The notes below the pieces were generated by a model. It was given only the letters and a program-made list of their open reading frames with translations, did not search any database and was not told the DNA's origin. A stretch of 64,000 nucleotides of DNA, taken from NCBI GenBank assembly GCA_951217055.1, contig OX578280.1, positions 34,663,128 through 34,727,127 on the forward strand, read 5' to 3'. Each line of letters opens with the position of its first letter. Position 1 is the stretch's first letter. Shown here one piece after another: positions 1 to 10,949 of this stretch. A program made the translations under genes and the position numbers. This DNA is from Gerris lacustris (Eukaryota > Arthropoda > Insecta > Hemiptera > Gerridae).

Positions 1-77
1 AGATAGTTTGATTATATTTACTTTAACTTAATCATAACTAATCAAATAAATACAGGAGTTCAATTTCAAATATAATA

Positions 78-124
78 TATGTGTGAGACTCTCGTGCATT
101 AGAAGTGAAACTTAAGTTCTAGAA
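78..124 (+). repeat. 47-bp repeat, left copy of an inverted pair
   Basis: This block, containing TTAGAAGTGAAACTTAAGTT, reappears in reverse complement at 4880-4926 with about three mismatches. The two copies point toward each other and enclose about 4.8 kb. They may be the termini of one element or two independent insertions of the same short repeat. I see no transposase between them. Confidence 0.75.
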
Positions 125-324
125 ACAGTTGATTTTATTTATTGCTCTCTTTGCATTTGTTGACGATTTTATTATTTTAGAATTTAATTGAAAAATAAAA
201 TATTATATAACATTTTAGCGAATAATGAAGAAAAAACATGAAAATGTTTTTTATATATATTATATTATAATAATGCATATAATAATAACGCATATATGCC
301 AATTCTGTGTATCTGAAAATCATC

Positions 325-510
325 TACCTTCGTGGTGCAGTGGTTAGCACTTATCCCTACTGAATTAGAGGTCGGGGGATCGAGATAAGTCCAAGTGAAA
401 GATATTTTACAGGTAAATCAACTGCCGACTTATACCTATAAAAAATCTTTCACTTAGACGAGTCTCGAATCACAAACTTCATTTCATGCAATTTCGTTTC
501 TTCCAAGCCA
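325..510 (+). mobile_element. tRNA-derived SINE-like element
   Basis: The stretch GTGGTGCAGTGGTTAGCAC (332-350) fits an RNA polymerase III A box, and GGTCGGGGGATCGAG (370-384) is a weak B box at the right spacing, so the head resembles a tRNA. The body continues through CGAGTCTCGAATCACAAA (458-475); a related body fragment lies in reverse at 4660-4700. A SINE copy is more likely than a functional tRNA because no cloverleaf with a closed acceptor stem is apparent. Confidence 0.6.
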
Positions 511-664
511 ATTTAGTCTACAGCGCCTCAAGAAGTTCCACTTCAAAAACCTTAATTGCGATACATTGTAAACAACCTATGATCCAAATTGATGAGTGTA
601 AAATGTATGCTTCAGTGATTTTATAATAAACTTTCTTCTCTTCATTTTATTTTTTGAACATTTT

Positions 665-1015
665 CAGTTAATGATGTCTAGCTAACGTTAACGTAACCTC
701 AAAAAAATCAAATTTTTATCAAAATCAGACGAACACGTTAGAAAACAACATGCGAATAATGTTGATGTTAATATTGGATCATCTGTGTAGATAACATTGA
801 TGTACCATCTAAATTTCATAAAAATCGGAAAAGTAATTTTAAAAATATGGGCATTCGCAAAAATATTGGACAGATTGACAGACCAACATGATGATGTGAA
901 CCTGATGTTTCAAAAGTATTTTTTATGAATTTGGAGAAAAAACAATATAAAAAAAAATAAAAAATAGTTCTTTAAAATGATTACAACGCTTTCTTTACTT
1001 CTGGTAAGATGGGAA
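665..1015 (+). repeat. Degraded family X repeat copy
   Basis: Pieces typical of family X occur in order: a TTTTATCAAAATCAGACGA core, a second TTTCATAAAAATCGGA core, an ATTCGCAAAAAT segment followed by GACAGATTGACAGACC, and a decayed end TTCTGGTAAGATGGGAAGCAA at 998-1018. Clearer copies lie at 14050-14500 and 22880-23320. It is heavily mutated and non-coding. Confidence 0.55.
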
Positions 1016-1809
1016 GCAAAAATAAAAAAATAAAAGAATTCGCGTTTAAGTTTCGAAACTACTTCAATGTACCTTTCATCAATTTATTCTTTTGTTTTTG
1101 TAATTATTTACATTGAAACTAATTATAGACTTTAGAAAAGATTAAAAGGTATTGATGTTTGTCTCTTTTGAAATTACGTACATCCATAAATATGAAAAGA
1201 GGAATTACAATCTGTATTAAGGATGCAACAGAGTGTAATACAGAAAGCTTTTCACTGCCAGGTTCAAACAATAGAAACATATTGGGAAGGTTCCAATGCT
1301 TTCTAAGCTTGGATGAGCTTTCAAACTTCATATCAACTCTGCTAGCACAAGATATGAGGGGGAGGGAATCAGAGGTTAAATCTGGGTTAGTTGTCGGCTC
1401 ACAATGAAGGGCTTCAGAGGTCAAACAAAGGTCGAAATTTCCTTACTTCTATGAGATCTGAAATAATGTTGAAACATCTAGGGAATATAATAATATCAAG
1501 GGGACGGAAAGTTACAACACGTCTTGTTTCCCTTGAGCCTTAAGAATCCTCAGTATATTTACCCTAAAGAACTCTGGTGTTTCCAGACCTCTACCTCACA
1601 CTGGGGTAAACAAACACAAGCTTTGTTCGACAACGATTCAAACTTAAGACTAAACCTATAGATAGCGGACAGCTCAGATTGATTTTTAATATCAATAACG
1701 TATGACAGGGAAGTTATTTAAACATAAAATAACAATTAGGTATAATAAAGAAAGGAACAAAAGACGCATAGGAACAAGAGGAATATACTATATTTTCAAT
1801 TTCATGATT

Positions 1810-1870
1810 AATTAAATATAAAAAATCGGTTCGAGACAACTAAGACCAACTTTCTTATATAGATGTAGAA
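1810..1870 (+). repeat. Family Y repeat, terminal fragment
   Basis: AAAAATCGGTTCGAGACAAC followed by a diverged ACTTTCTTATATA matches the start of the family Y copy at 54541-54600 and, in reverse, its copy at 60840-60890. Only this ~60-bp end is present here. Confidence 0.6.
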
Positions 1871-1956
1871 ACTTGTATTTAAAATCCATTATACCTCACT
1901 TAATTAACTTTTTTAAAAAGCGTTAACAAGTGAATGTTTACTTTTTGTTTTCGATT

Positions 1957-1982
1957 AAAAAAAAAAAAAAAAAAAAAAAAAA
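1957..1982. repeat. Poly(A) tract
   Basis: A run of about 24 A residues. It is followed by a more GC-rich block (1983-2065, with the hairpin-forming CTCCAGTATTCTGGAG) that I could not assign. The tract could be a retroelement tail or simple slippage. Confidence 0.8.
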
Positions 1983-2173
1983 TCAATCTGATCGGACGGC
2001 AGTGCGCTCCAGTATTCTGGAGGTGTAAGACCACTAGCGCTGGTCGGGCAGATGGCGGTTAAAATTGTAAACTACTTATGATCTTTTGACATTCCTCGAA
2101 TTCTAAAATATAAACAAATACTGGTTTTCAGTCATTTGTACTATTTTCTAAGTAAACAAAATAAAAAAAATAC

Positions 2174-2241
2174 CAGCCTCGGAGGCTGTGTGAGATGCGC
2201 GATTGCTCCGAATCCGAAAGCTCCCGGGTTCGAATCTAGAA
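2174..2241 (+). mobile_element. tRNA-like SINE head
   Basis: The segment ends in CCCGGGTTCGAATCTAG, a near-consensus B box with a T-stem, preceded by GAGGCTGTGTGAGATGCG and an anticodon-like loop CTCCGAATCCGAAAG. The length from A-box-like to B-box-like sequence suits a tRNA. The acceptor stem does not close and there is no body I can match, so a SINE head or tRNA pseudogene is preferred over a working tRNA gene. Confidence 0.5.
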
Positions 2242-3690
2242 AAACTGACAAATTAATTTATAAATTTATTTCTTTGAATTAAGAAGCTCGAAATCTTTTG
2301 AATGATGTAAAAGATTTAGTTACAATATTAACCGCCAATTCCCGTGGAGCTCTAGTAGTCTAACACAGGTAGATAAAGAGGGGAGTTAGAAATCTTTCCG
2401 TTTAAGGATTCTATGATCGCTGGCAGTACGCAAGGCCAATTCCCAGAAAGCTTTACTTTTACTGGAATCATTTAATTGAATTGCTTTAAGTGAAGATACA
2501 GTACATATCAGTTCATCCTGATTTTATCATCCCCTTAAACACCTCCACTTGTTCTTAAGATGTGTTGTGAATTAAATTATAGATTATGCAATTCTTTGTT
2601 TAGATACTTGTGGATCTACACTAACACCTTATTGTAACCTTCCACATTGATTATACTTTCTGTTTGATTTAAAACGTCAACTCGTGTAGTGACCCTTATT
2701 AGATTTCCCGTATAAACTTTTAATAATTCCAACAAGATGGGCATTTGATATTTGAAACACAAATCAGGCTTAAGACGTAGCTTAGGACGCTTAAACAATT
2801 GAATTATTAATATTCAAGCCTTTTCAAAAGGGAAGAGGTTCAACTCATATAACGAGGATGCAACAAGTTCAACCCATCATCAAACTTATGTTATTTCCAA
2901 AATACCTAAATCTAAAAATTTTAAAAATATAAAATTTTTCATTTAAATTTTGATGTACTTTCATCGGTTGTATACTTTGGAGCTAAATTTTCATTATATT
3001 TTTGACCTTGAACTCTTATAGCTTCCACAATTTTGACCGATCACACTTTAAATCAAGTATTTATTATTTTATAAATTCGTCCTATATGCTGAGAACATGG
3101 GGGTTAATAAACTTCCACCTGAATGCCATGTCTCGTGACCACACACACAAGGCTTAATATTTAAGCCTTTTCAAAAGAGGAGTGTTTCAAAGTTGACAAT
3201 TTTGTAACTGATTCTCTCACTCACTCGTCATCAAAATTATAATTGAATGATGCATACAACAATAGTATTATGTGCACTAACATAGGAGTTACATAGATGA
3301 TGGGAATGTGAGAACTCAAAAAGTAAGCATATTAAAGTAGTCATATCTACATTGCGGCCAAGTTTGTTTTATTCCACCTTCAGAAACTGGCTAAGTGTAA
3401 AGCAGTAAACATAAAAGAGCAGAATTGCTCGTGAAAGTAGGACTGAAGTGAGGTTATGAACTAAAGAAAGAACAGATTTGGGATTTGGCCACCATGTAGA
3501 TTTCACTAATTTAATAGGCTGACACTTTTAGGAGGAGGTTTGGAACTTGGCCTTTTTTCACGGTAAGGTTTATGTTATGGATTTTATTTTCATCAATATC
3601 TTCAACTATATTTTTCCCAGCAAAACGCCTTATCATTAAATTCGTATTTAAATTAACTAAATTATAGAATTTATCAATAAAAACCTTTTT
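2242..3690. other. AT-rich stretch without recognised features
   Basis: Short overlapping ORFs on the minus strand (for example 2616-2798 and 3511-3747) have no recognisable domain and biased AT-driven composition. I see no gene here. Confidence 0.5.
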
Positions 3691-3699
3691 CAAGAAATA

Positions 3700-3900
3700 A
3701 TTTATTTTACGTTTTTGCAGAGTTTTTTTTGGAGGAGCGCCCTCCATATTTAAAGCTAAAAATCATTTCTTAATTTTGCCTCAGGGTATGATTTTTCTGA
3801 GCCTATATGCCAAATTTCATCAAAATCGGCCCAGTAGTTAAGGCTACACGTCTAGAAGGACATCAGACGACAGACATTATACTAACCGAAAGGATTAGTG
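3700..3900 (+). repeat. Family Y repeat fragment
   Basis: A block reading GCGCCCTCC, TTTAAAGCTAAAA, CAGGGTATGATTTTTCTGA, CAAATTTCATCAAAATCGGC and then CAGACGACAGAC parallels 54890-55040, a fuller family Y copy. Both ends are missing. Confidence 0.7.
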
Positions 3901-4654
3901 GTTCAGTAATGGTTGGGGTCTACTCATACAGAGTTAATCATTGTAATTGGAGGAGCTGTTAACGGTTACAGAATCATTACAGGTATCCTAGAACAACAAG
4001 TAATGTGCCCTTTGCAACCAATGTTGGTGACAAGCAAGTGCTTTGATAATGGCCAAACCCCATTTTGCCCCCATTGAAAACCAAAACCAATACCTTTCAG
4101 AGGTTGGGATTCAGGTAATGGACATGCTCCAAGCCCATATCTCTATCCTATAACACATGTCGGCCGGAGGCCGTAGAGTCTCAGAAATCGACTTATTATA
4201 TTTATGTCCATAAACGACCATTAAGATCCTCTGTACTGACACATTAGAGAGGATTAGGATAACTTGGACCAAAAGCGATAAATGAATTAATTCTGTTTCC
4301 CAAGCTATGTGTAAGCCGTAATACAAGCTTGAGGAGAAATCATTAAATAATAAGTTTTTTTTTAAGTTTTCTTCACTTTCATATGATGTATGTAAAAGTA
4401 AAGGTGTATATGTATGCGGTAAACGGGTAAGGTTCACTTTAATAAGGTAGTAGGTTAATTATTAGTTAATAACAGTTAACACTCATTAGTTAATTATTTT
4501 GAGAAGTGTATTAAGTATAAAAGTAGTTTAATAAATAATATTATGCTCGAAGTAATTTAACTATGTGCCGAACAAAACGTTGATAAAAAAAAAAATAGTT
4601 TTTAAAGCGATACTTCTTTGGCGGCGGTAGAGTGAATTTTTTCATATAGTGACA

Positions 4655-4705
4655 TCGTGTAAAGAAGTTTTGCGATTCGAGACTCTTCCAAGTGTAACAT
4701 TTTTA
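4655..4705 (-). repeat. SINE body fragment
   Basis: On the minus strand this reads a form of ACTTGGAAGAGTCTCGAATC, matching the body of the SINE-like element at 325-510. No tRNA-like head accompanies it. Confidence 0.5.
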
Positions 4706-4879
4706 CAGATTAATTGTATTATATCTATTTAAAGACCAGCAAATCAAAACAAACATTTATTTTTATTGGAATAAATGTGGTTGCCTTAGCGTAGCAATAT
4801 TTTTTTCAATTAAATTTCCCATAACCATTTCTTAATCCTGAAATAATAAATTCGTCAAAAAATTAAAGAGACCAATGCA

Positions 4880-4926
4880 TTCTAGAACTTAAGTTTCACT
4901 TCTAATGCGTGAGAGCCTCACACATA
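4880..4926 (-). repeat. 47-bp repeat, right copy of an inverted pair
   Basis: Reverse complement of 78-124 with about three mismatches. The sequence just outside it is T-rich, and I cannot see a convincing target-site duplication. Confidence 0.75.
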
Positions 4927-4929
4927 TTT

Positions 4930-5570
4930 TTTTATAGATTAAATTATATGATACTTTATTACTATTACAGTAAATATATTTTTGAAAATAAGAACAAAAA
5001 CTATACTCCAAAATAAATTTGTAAAATAAACCATATACGTATTTTAACAAACATTAAAAGACCTTTTGAATATTAATAAATACAATGACTAACACACTCA
5101 ATACAAAAATATATAAGCTTGTCGTGTTTTTTTCACAATACTTTGTATAATACAATATAAAATATAAAAAACAAACTGTAATATACTTTTTAAAATATAT
5201 ATCTTATGTCAAGTGTAGAGTCTCTGTGAGAGGAACACTTGTTGCTCTTAGACAAAGTATAATAATTCTTTCTTTTTCCTACTTATCACAGACTGGGCAA
5301 ACTGTTTAGATACAATCCAACAGAGCGTTTGGGGCCACTTAAAACGACTTAAAAGCTTTTCAAAGGGAATTAATTTCGGTACGTCGTAATTCACTCTAGG
5401 TCATATTTTACATCTAAGTGTTTTGCAGTTTAAGAAAAACTAACAGTTTATAATATAGTTTGGATGTTCAGATAAATAATCTAATTATTCCTCTATTTAT
5501 AACGAGACTGAAAATAATCCTTGTTTCTCTATAAATAAATAAATTGAAATGAAACCAAATAAGGATACTA
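4930..5570. other. AT-rich stretch without recognised features
   Basis: Low-complexity A/T sequence with no ORF of note and no repeat I could match elsewhere in the window. Confidence 0.5.
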
Positions 5571-5574
5571 AATT

Positions 5575-6027
5575 TTTAGGGTTTCGTAGGTCTTTCTTGA
5601 AACCCTTATGCCGAGGGTGGTGTGTTTGTCCGCGTCCGTCGCTCCTTGGTTCATATCCGAACCGTTAAAGCTAAAAAGTTAAAATATGAAATACTAGCGT
5701 AAAATTTTATCCCACACATAGGAGAAATATAGTGAAGATAAGAATTTAATATGTGCATGCGTAGTCCGCAAAAATGTGGTACACTAAAATTTTTTTATTT
5801 TTTAAATTTCCGAAAGGGGTATCACATGAAAGCTGCTGAAGAGTAGGTTACAAATATATGTTTTTTTCAAATTTTTCATCCTGTATTGGTTTAATGAGTT
5901 ATTATACCCAAAAAGAATCCCCCTCCACCATACTTTATTATAGGGTGAACAATTTAATTTACCTTGTTGTCATTACTGATAAACAAACATTGTGATACCC
6001 CGGGGATCGAACCAGGGACCTTTTAAT
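5575..6027 (-). mobile_element. Family W SINE-like element
   Basis: Read on the minus strand, it starts with GGTTCGATCCCCGGGG (a B-box-like T-arm, 6000-6016), runs through a body with CTTTCATGTGATACCCC, and ends with CTACGAAACCCTAA at 5577-5590. A second copy with the same order is at 63535-64000, and tail pieces occur on the plus strand near 51500-51710. The head-body-tail arrangement suggests a tRNA-derived SINE. No A box was confidently found. Confidence 0.6.
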
Positions 6028-6756
6028 TTTTTGTTTGATTTTGGGGCCCCTTCAAAAAACATAAAATTTGTTTATATTTTTTATTTTCATATACAGCAGG
6101 TTGGGGAAATAAAAAGAAAAATATTCCATTATATAAATAACATATGTTAATATTTGCTGCATAATCTACGAAAAAAGTACTTATAGATACAAGTACTTCC
6201 CTGTGATTTTTTTTATATAGTCAATTACAATAAATTTAGACTATTATATTATAATTAGGTTTTCACTCAAGGGGAAAATGGAGAGGGCGTTTTTACGATT
6301 CGATTTTGAATCGGGGAGGCCACACGACTTTCTCCTTACCAACCAGCGTTTTTTCTCAATAATAATTTAGAGAAAGTCGATGCGGTTTAAAACGCCCCGA
6401 ATTGTGTCCGATCGGATAGCGTAAATATTTATTTTTAAGCGTTTTCTTTTTTATAGCATAAGAAACTTTGACATCAAACACTTGTAATTACTGAAAAATC
6501 GCATCGGTTGGTAAAATGCTCAGCTCCAACTTTTTTACTTCTAATAAAGTCAATTGTATTGGAAAATTCGAATCGTATCGGAAGTAAAATTAGCATCTAA
6601 TACACGTGACTTAACTGAGATATTGGAAACACTTTGTCTCCAAAGAAGCTATAAAATATTACTCGCGCTACTACAATTTCTGAAGAACCAAGAATTGCAG
6701 GCGTTTGTTGATTGAGTGTTGTAGAATTTGTTTTAGTAAAAGGTGTTTGTCTAATC

Positions 6757-6771
6757 CAGTGGTTCCCAACC
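6757..6771 (-). repeat. hAT-type terminal inverted repeat
   Basis: CAGTGGTTCCCAACC followed by a subterminal GGCCCCCTGCAAGG (6815-6828) is the characteristic end of ZBED-type hAT transposons. It sits about 210 bp past the stop of the transposase fragment on the minus strand, so it is the 3' end of that element. The 8 bases outside it (6749-6756) would be the target duplication, but no opposite end was found. Confidence 0.75.
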
Positions 6772-6979
6772 CGTTGAAGACGGCGGACCACTCAGCCTGA
6801 AATTGTATCATGTACGGCCCCCTGCAAGGGATTAGAAGTTAAGGAAGAAGAAGTAAATGACAGTTTTTAGAAATCATTACTTATTATTACTATTAATAAG
6901 TGTGCAGTATAATGAATTACAATTATTAATTAAATAAGAATTACTTTTTTTAATATAAGAAGTATAAAATATTACCAAT

Positions 6980-7357
6980 TTAAATTGAAACAATTTTGTT
7001 TGAAAAGGATTTTCTTTTTCTCTTTTGTGCACGAATTTGTTTGACAAGCTGAGGAATTCTAGGAGTTAGGCTCCTGCTTAGAGCTAATCTCAAATCACTG
7101 CTTGTGCTTAGCCGGTTCCTTCGTTTGTTTTTAATAAACAATAAAGTAGAGAATCCCTGCTCACACAAAAATGTTGTCGAAAACAACATGAAATATCGCA
7201 AATCTGCTTGCCGAATGTTTGGGTAAGATATGGCTTTTTTAAACCACGACTCTTCTAGGTTTACACCAGAATCAAATGAATCCTTGAAATTACTGTAATT
7301 TTGAAGTTCAATTGATAATGCAATAAATTGAATTCTAATATAACCTTTTGTTTTCAA
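6980..7357 (-). pseudogene. hAT transposase C-terminal fragment (ZBED5/SCAND3-like)
   Basis: The 125-residue reading frame matches the carboxy-terminal dimerisation region of hAT transposases and their domesticated relatives ZBED5/SCAND3. Diagnostic segments are a YPNIRQADLRYFMLFSTTF stretch, then CEQGFSTLLFIKNKRRNRL, then SDLRLALSRSLTPRIPQL. In the intact family this region follows an amino-terminal BED zinc finger and an RNase-H-like catalytic core in a protein of several hundred residues; neither is present here, so the copy cannot transpose. The frame itself is uninterrupted and ends in a basic tail. It lies on the same strand as the terminal repeat at 6757-6771, so both belong to one 5'-truncated or decayed element. 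The methionine at 7357 is only the first in the surviving frame, not a real start. The family assignment comes from recognising the motif and has not been tested by a search. Confidence 0.85.
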
Positions 7358-7439
7358 TAAACCGACTTGATAGAGCGTTACTGATGAATGATGAACAATG
7401 AGTGTGTTAGTTACTCAAGCTGTTTTAAATATCTTTTCA

Positions 7440-7510
7440 TTCATCTAATGTCACAGCATATTATATCGTATTCAGATAAGGCCTGAAGATGCCCAAGTTT
7501 GGGCGAAATA
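7440..7510 (+). repeat. Short stem-loop motif repeat
   Basis: GGCCTGAAGATGCCCAAGTT continues into TGGGCGAAATATAGC, giving a stem GCCCAA/TTGGGC between a CTGAAGATG and a CGAAA. The same layout (CTGAAGA, stem, GAAAC) recurs inside the fold-back at 33116-33344. The parent element is unknown to me. Confidence 0.4.
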
Positions 7511-8170
7511 TAGCTTTTAAAAAATATTATAATTAAAAAATAGTTGTTTTTTAACTATTAAAATCCCTAAAGACCAAAGAAAATAAAAAGAGACTATTCT
7601 TCCAAAAAATAAAAATTACGGTAAATTTGTATCATCGGATGTCAATTATAAGTTTTGTTGAGTATTACCATACACTGGCGACAAGGATAGCGTCTTCGAT
7701 ACAGTCTAAATAAACAGGTCAAGTGTGTGCTAGACAGCACACAGCGAGGGTCCATACTATGTCCACAACATAATATTGTTTAAATAGTACCTATTAATGG
7801 TGCAGTTATTACGTATTCTACGTTAAAGTAATCTTTTTATGGCATTTAGCGTTACCCAAGCAACACCAAGTGGAGGTACCCTTACTTGGTTTCTCTTGTG
7901 TTTGTTTGTGTGTGTCTTGTTTGTGTAATGTGTATGTTAATAATTTTTTTTCTTGTTTTTGTGTGTGCATGTGCATCTCATGTTGTTCTTCAGGTGGAAA
8001 CCAACTTTGAACTATCCTATGGGTCTGATATTCTCAAAACACAAAAACCTTTCTGATAAAGTATTTTTTGCCAGTAAACCGGACTATAAACATATAAATA
8101 CATCGAAAAGAGCATAATTTTTCCAAAAAAAAGTCCCCATAAGTTTTTTTACCCTTACTTTTTTTAAAAA
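7511..8170. other. No recognised gene
   Basis: Contains a GT-rich patch (7900-7975) and the isolated string ACACTGGCGACAAGGATAGC near 7672, which is also partly seen at 30101. No ORF or repeat was convincing. Confidence 0.4.
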
Positions 8171-8174
8171 AAAT

Positions 8175-8691
8175 AATTTTTTTAAGTCGCAAATATTTTG
8201 AAATGTGTGGGTAGGTACTTATAAACATATATGCCATATTTCAAATTGATCGGAGAGTAGGTGTAGCCGTGAGAGCAGGGATAGACGGACGGAGACAGAC
8301 ATACGCAGGAAAATATAAGGGTCCTTGATTTTGTCTACGGAACTTTTAAACGGTCCAATGCAATTATAGCTAGCGAAAATATACGAAGGCTTCCAGTAAA
8401 AAAAAAAAAAATTATAGTTCGATGAACTGTATGATAGATAGTCCAACATTCTCCTGAAATAGGTTTATTCCTGGCACAGGATACGTATATTTTCGCTAGC
8501 TATAATTGCATTGGACCGTTTAAAAGTTCCGTAGACAAAATCAAAGACCCTTATATTTTCCTGCGCATGTCTGTCTCCGTCCGTCTATCCCTGCTCTCAC
8601 GGCTACACCTACTCTCCGATCAATTTGAAATATGGCATATATGTTTATAAGTACCTACCCACACATTTCAAAATATTTGCGACTTAAAAAA
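8175..8691. repeat. Long inverted repeat, ~210-bp arms
   Basis: The left arm (8175-8385) and right arm (8484-8691) are almost perfectly complementary, with a ~98-base spacer. The arms contain GACGGACGGAGACAGACAT, the CAGA-type tract seen in other families here. A transcript across it would fold into a near-continuous duplex. Both minus-strand ORFs here read through the arms and are not credible genes. Confidence 0.9.
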
Positions 8692-9341
8692 AATAAGGGC
8701 CGTCAGAGATATTGTCAAGGTTTTTTAATTGACTTTAAGGCACGTATACCATAAACTATTTTTGATCTTGTCAGAGATGGTTTTTTTTTACTAGATTCTT
8801 GATTTACAGAGTGGAACAATCACAAATAAAAAACAAAATTATAAAGTTTTTTTTCCACTTTTGATGTAAACTTGTGGATTCTTTTTTTTTAAATAAAAAG
8901 TTTAACTAAAGATTATAAAATTCATTTTAAAGGTATAAAAGAGAGAGAAATTAATTTAATTTGAAATAAAATTACGTTTCAACCATTACTTTAGAAAATT
9001 AAACTTACTACTTATAATTAACAAAGTTTTTATTATTTATTCAAAAACAAATTTTTGTAATTTTTAAACAAAATTATAAATTATAAATTATTGTTGAGGT
9101 TTAACTATACAAGGAACTCGATTAGAATTTTAAATTAAATTTCCATTTTAGCTTCTTACTTCCTGTTTAAACAAAATAAGACTGGGAATCGTGTATAATA
9201 TAAATATATAACAGGAATAAATGAATAAAAATACACACCAAAGATACTGATCAGTATCTTATAAAAACGGGTTACGAAAAATGGGTGTGATAAAAAAATG
9301 TAATAATAGGACAACACTTATAACTTGTCATCAGAAACCAT

Positions 9342-9379
9342 ATGTTGTGTTCTAACAGTATACTGTTAGAACACAACAT
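9342..9379. repeat. Perfect 38-bp palindrome
   Basis: ATGTTGTGTTCTAACAGTA is followed immediately by its exact reverse complement, without a spacer. Partial echoes (AGAAACACAACATTGTAAGA) follow directly. It could be the junction of two inverted copies of a short repeat. Confidence 0.95.
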
Positions 9380-9725
9380 CATTAGAAACACAACATTGTA
9401 AGAACACAAAGTTGTACAAACTTTTGATATAATTTCCAATTTCAATGTTTGTCTTGCACTATCACTAAGCTAATAAACGTATTAAGTACTAAAATTAGTG
9501 ATTTTTTAAAGAAATTGTAGTGCTCTTTACGATGCTTCAAACCACATCTTTCTATCTTATTTAGAATTTATTTATTAAGTAGTTTATGGCTAAAAACAAG
9601 TCATAAATGAAAAAATCGATATATCTCGAAAACGAAGGTCCATAGGACCTAAGTTTACTTGAAAGTTTTGGTCAGAAATGTAATGTAGATTCATAGGTCT
9701 TTCTGTGTAGGTGCTTTTGCGGAAC

Positions 9726-9831
<106 letters not shown>

Positions 9832-10244
9832 ATCTATCCACTTGGCTGAGGCTCACGGTACCATAAGAATAAAAAAAGGAATACATTATTCAAAGCATAG
9901 TGAACTTTAAATTGAAGGGCGATTTTCAAGGCTCAAATTGAAGAGTGTTAGGTCTTTATTTAACTAAACAACATTTCAAGGAAATAGGACATAATGAGAA
10001 CACTTAAGATGCAATTAAGTTAAGACAAACAAAATTTGTGTAGTCCCCCATTCTTCATATTTGTCCATTATATGCCATTGTATGGTTTAATAATAAGTAT
10101 TGTCAAAAATAATTAGTAATGCAAAATATTTAATTGAACAAAATCCTTAGAATTGTTTTAAGAGACGAAAAATACAAGTCACGATTATCTCTACTATGAT
10201 GGCTTCATTCGTGTCTTGATATTCCTGCACAAATATATTTAGTA

Positions 10245-10700
10245 ATAATTTTGGCTTCACGGGTCTGGCAGTCTGTAACAGTACAAACTAAAGACAGACT
10301 TTTGCTTCCGAGCTTATCAAAGGTAACGGAAGCTATGCGTGATCGTTCTCAAGAACGAAAATATTTTATGTTTCCAATTTCAAAAATTCCAAGACACAAA
10401 TCCGTTTCAGACATCAGGAAATTGTTTTGGTTACATGTCGGTCTGTCGCTCAATTTTTGCAAACATATCTTAAAAACTACTCGTCTGATTTGAATGGCAG
10501 GTCATAATTAGCCCATTGTTGGTCCCATATAAGTTTCAACCTTCTATTGAAACCATCTATTGCGCCTATTTCTTTCTCATTAACATGCGCACAAACATAC
10601 ATTTATTTACACCTATATCTTCAAAAGTACTCATGTGATTTTTATGAAAATGGTTTGTCGAATGTAGTCAGCAGATAGCACCAAATGAACTGCAATCGCC
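10245..10700 (-). repeat. Family X repeat, nearly full copy
   Basis: On the minus strand it carries all family X parts in order: ATAGGTGTAAATAAATGTAT, a GTTTGTGCGCATG segment, TATGGGACCAACAATGGGCT, GCAAAAATTGAGCGACAGAC, a TCTGAAACGGATTT segment, GAACGATCACGCATAGCTTC, and a terminal hairpin near 10300-10325. The plus-strand ORF at 10251-10493 is fortuitous. Confidence 0.85.
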
Positions 10701-10844
10701 TACGCTCTTTAACTTTTGCTTAATTGATACTTTAATTTATGTAAATAATTGTAACAATTTTGAATTATTTGAAAAACGAGGGGAAAAAATAAATACATTA
10801 GACAATATTGGCTTGTAAAACCATAAAATCAATAAAACACGTTA

Positions 10845-10890
10845 TAAGATGCGAGGAAGCTATGTGCCACCCTAATTGGGAGTCAGTTAT
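10845..10890 (+). repeat. Family V short repeat
   Basis: GATGCGAGGAAGCTATGTGC plus CACCCTAATTGGGAG is shared, with drift, with 43263-43300 and 50870-50985 (plus strand) and 22288-22318 and 22418-22442 (minus strand). Confidence 0.6.
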
Positions 10891-10891
10891 A

Positions 10892-10913
10892 GTACACACA
10901 CACACACAGACAA

Positions 10914-10946
<33 letters not shown>
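10892..10946. repeat. (AC)n/(AT)n compound microsatellite
   Basis: ACACACAC with interruptions (GACAAAC) followed by ATATATAT. Confidence 0.95.
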
Positions 10947-10949
10947 GGC

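Noticed and set aside
4111..4437. 108-codon minus-strand frame
   Set aside because: No recognisable domain, AT-driven composition, no splice or promoter context; within chance expectation for this window.
7670..7692. ACACTGGCGACAAGGATAGC as a possible LTR-retrotransposon primer-binding site
   Set aside because: No LTR pair, polypurine tract or gag/pol frame is nearby, and a similar string at 30101 also lacks context.
10251..10493. 80-codon plus-strand open frame
   Set aside because: It lies entirely inside a minus-strand family X repeat and other X copies do not keep the frame open.
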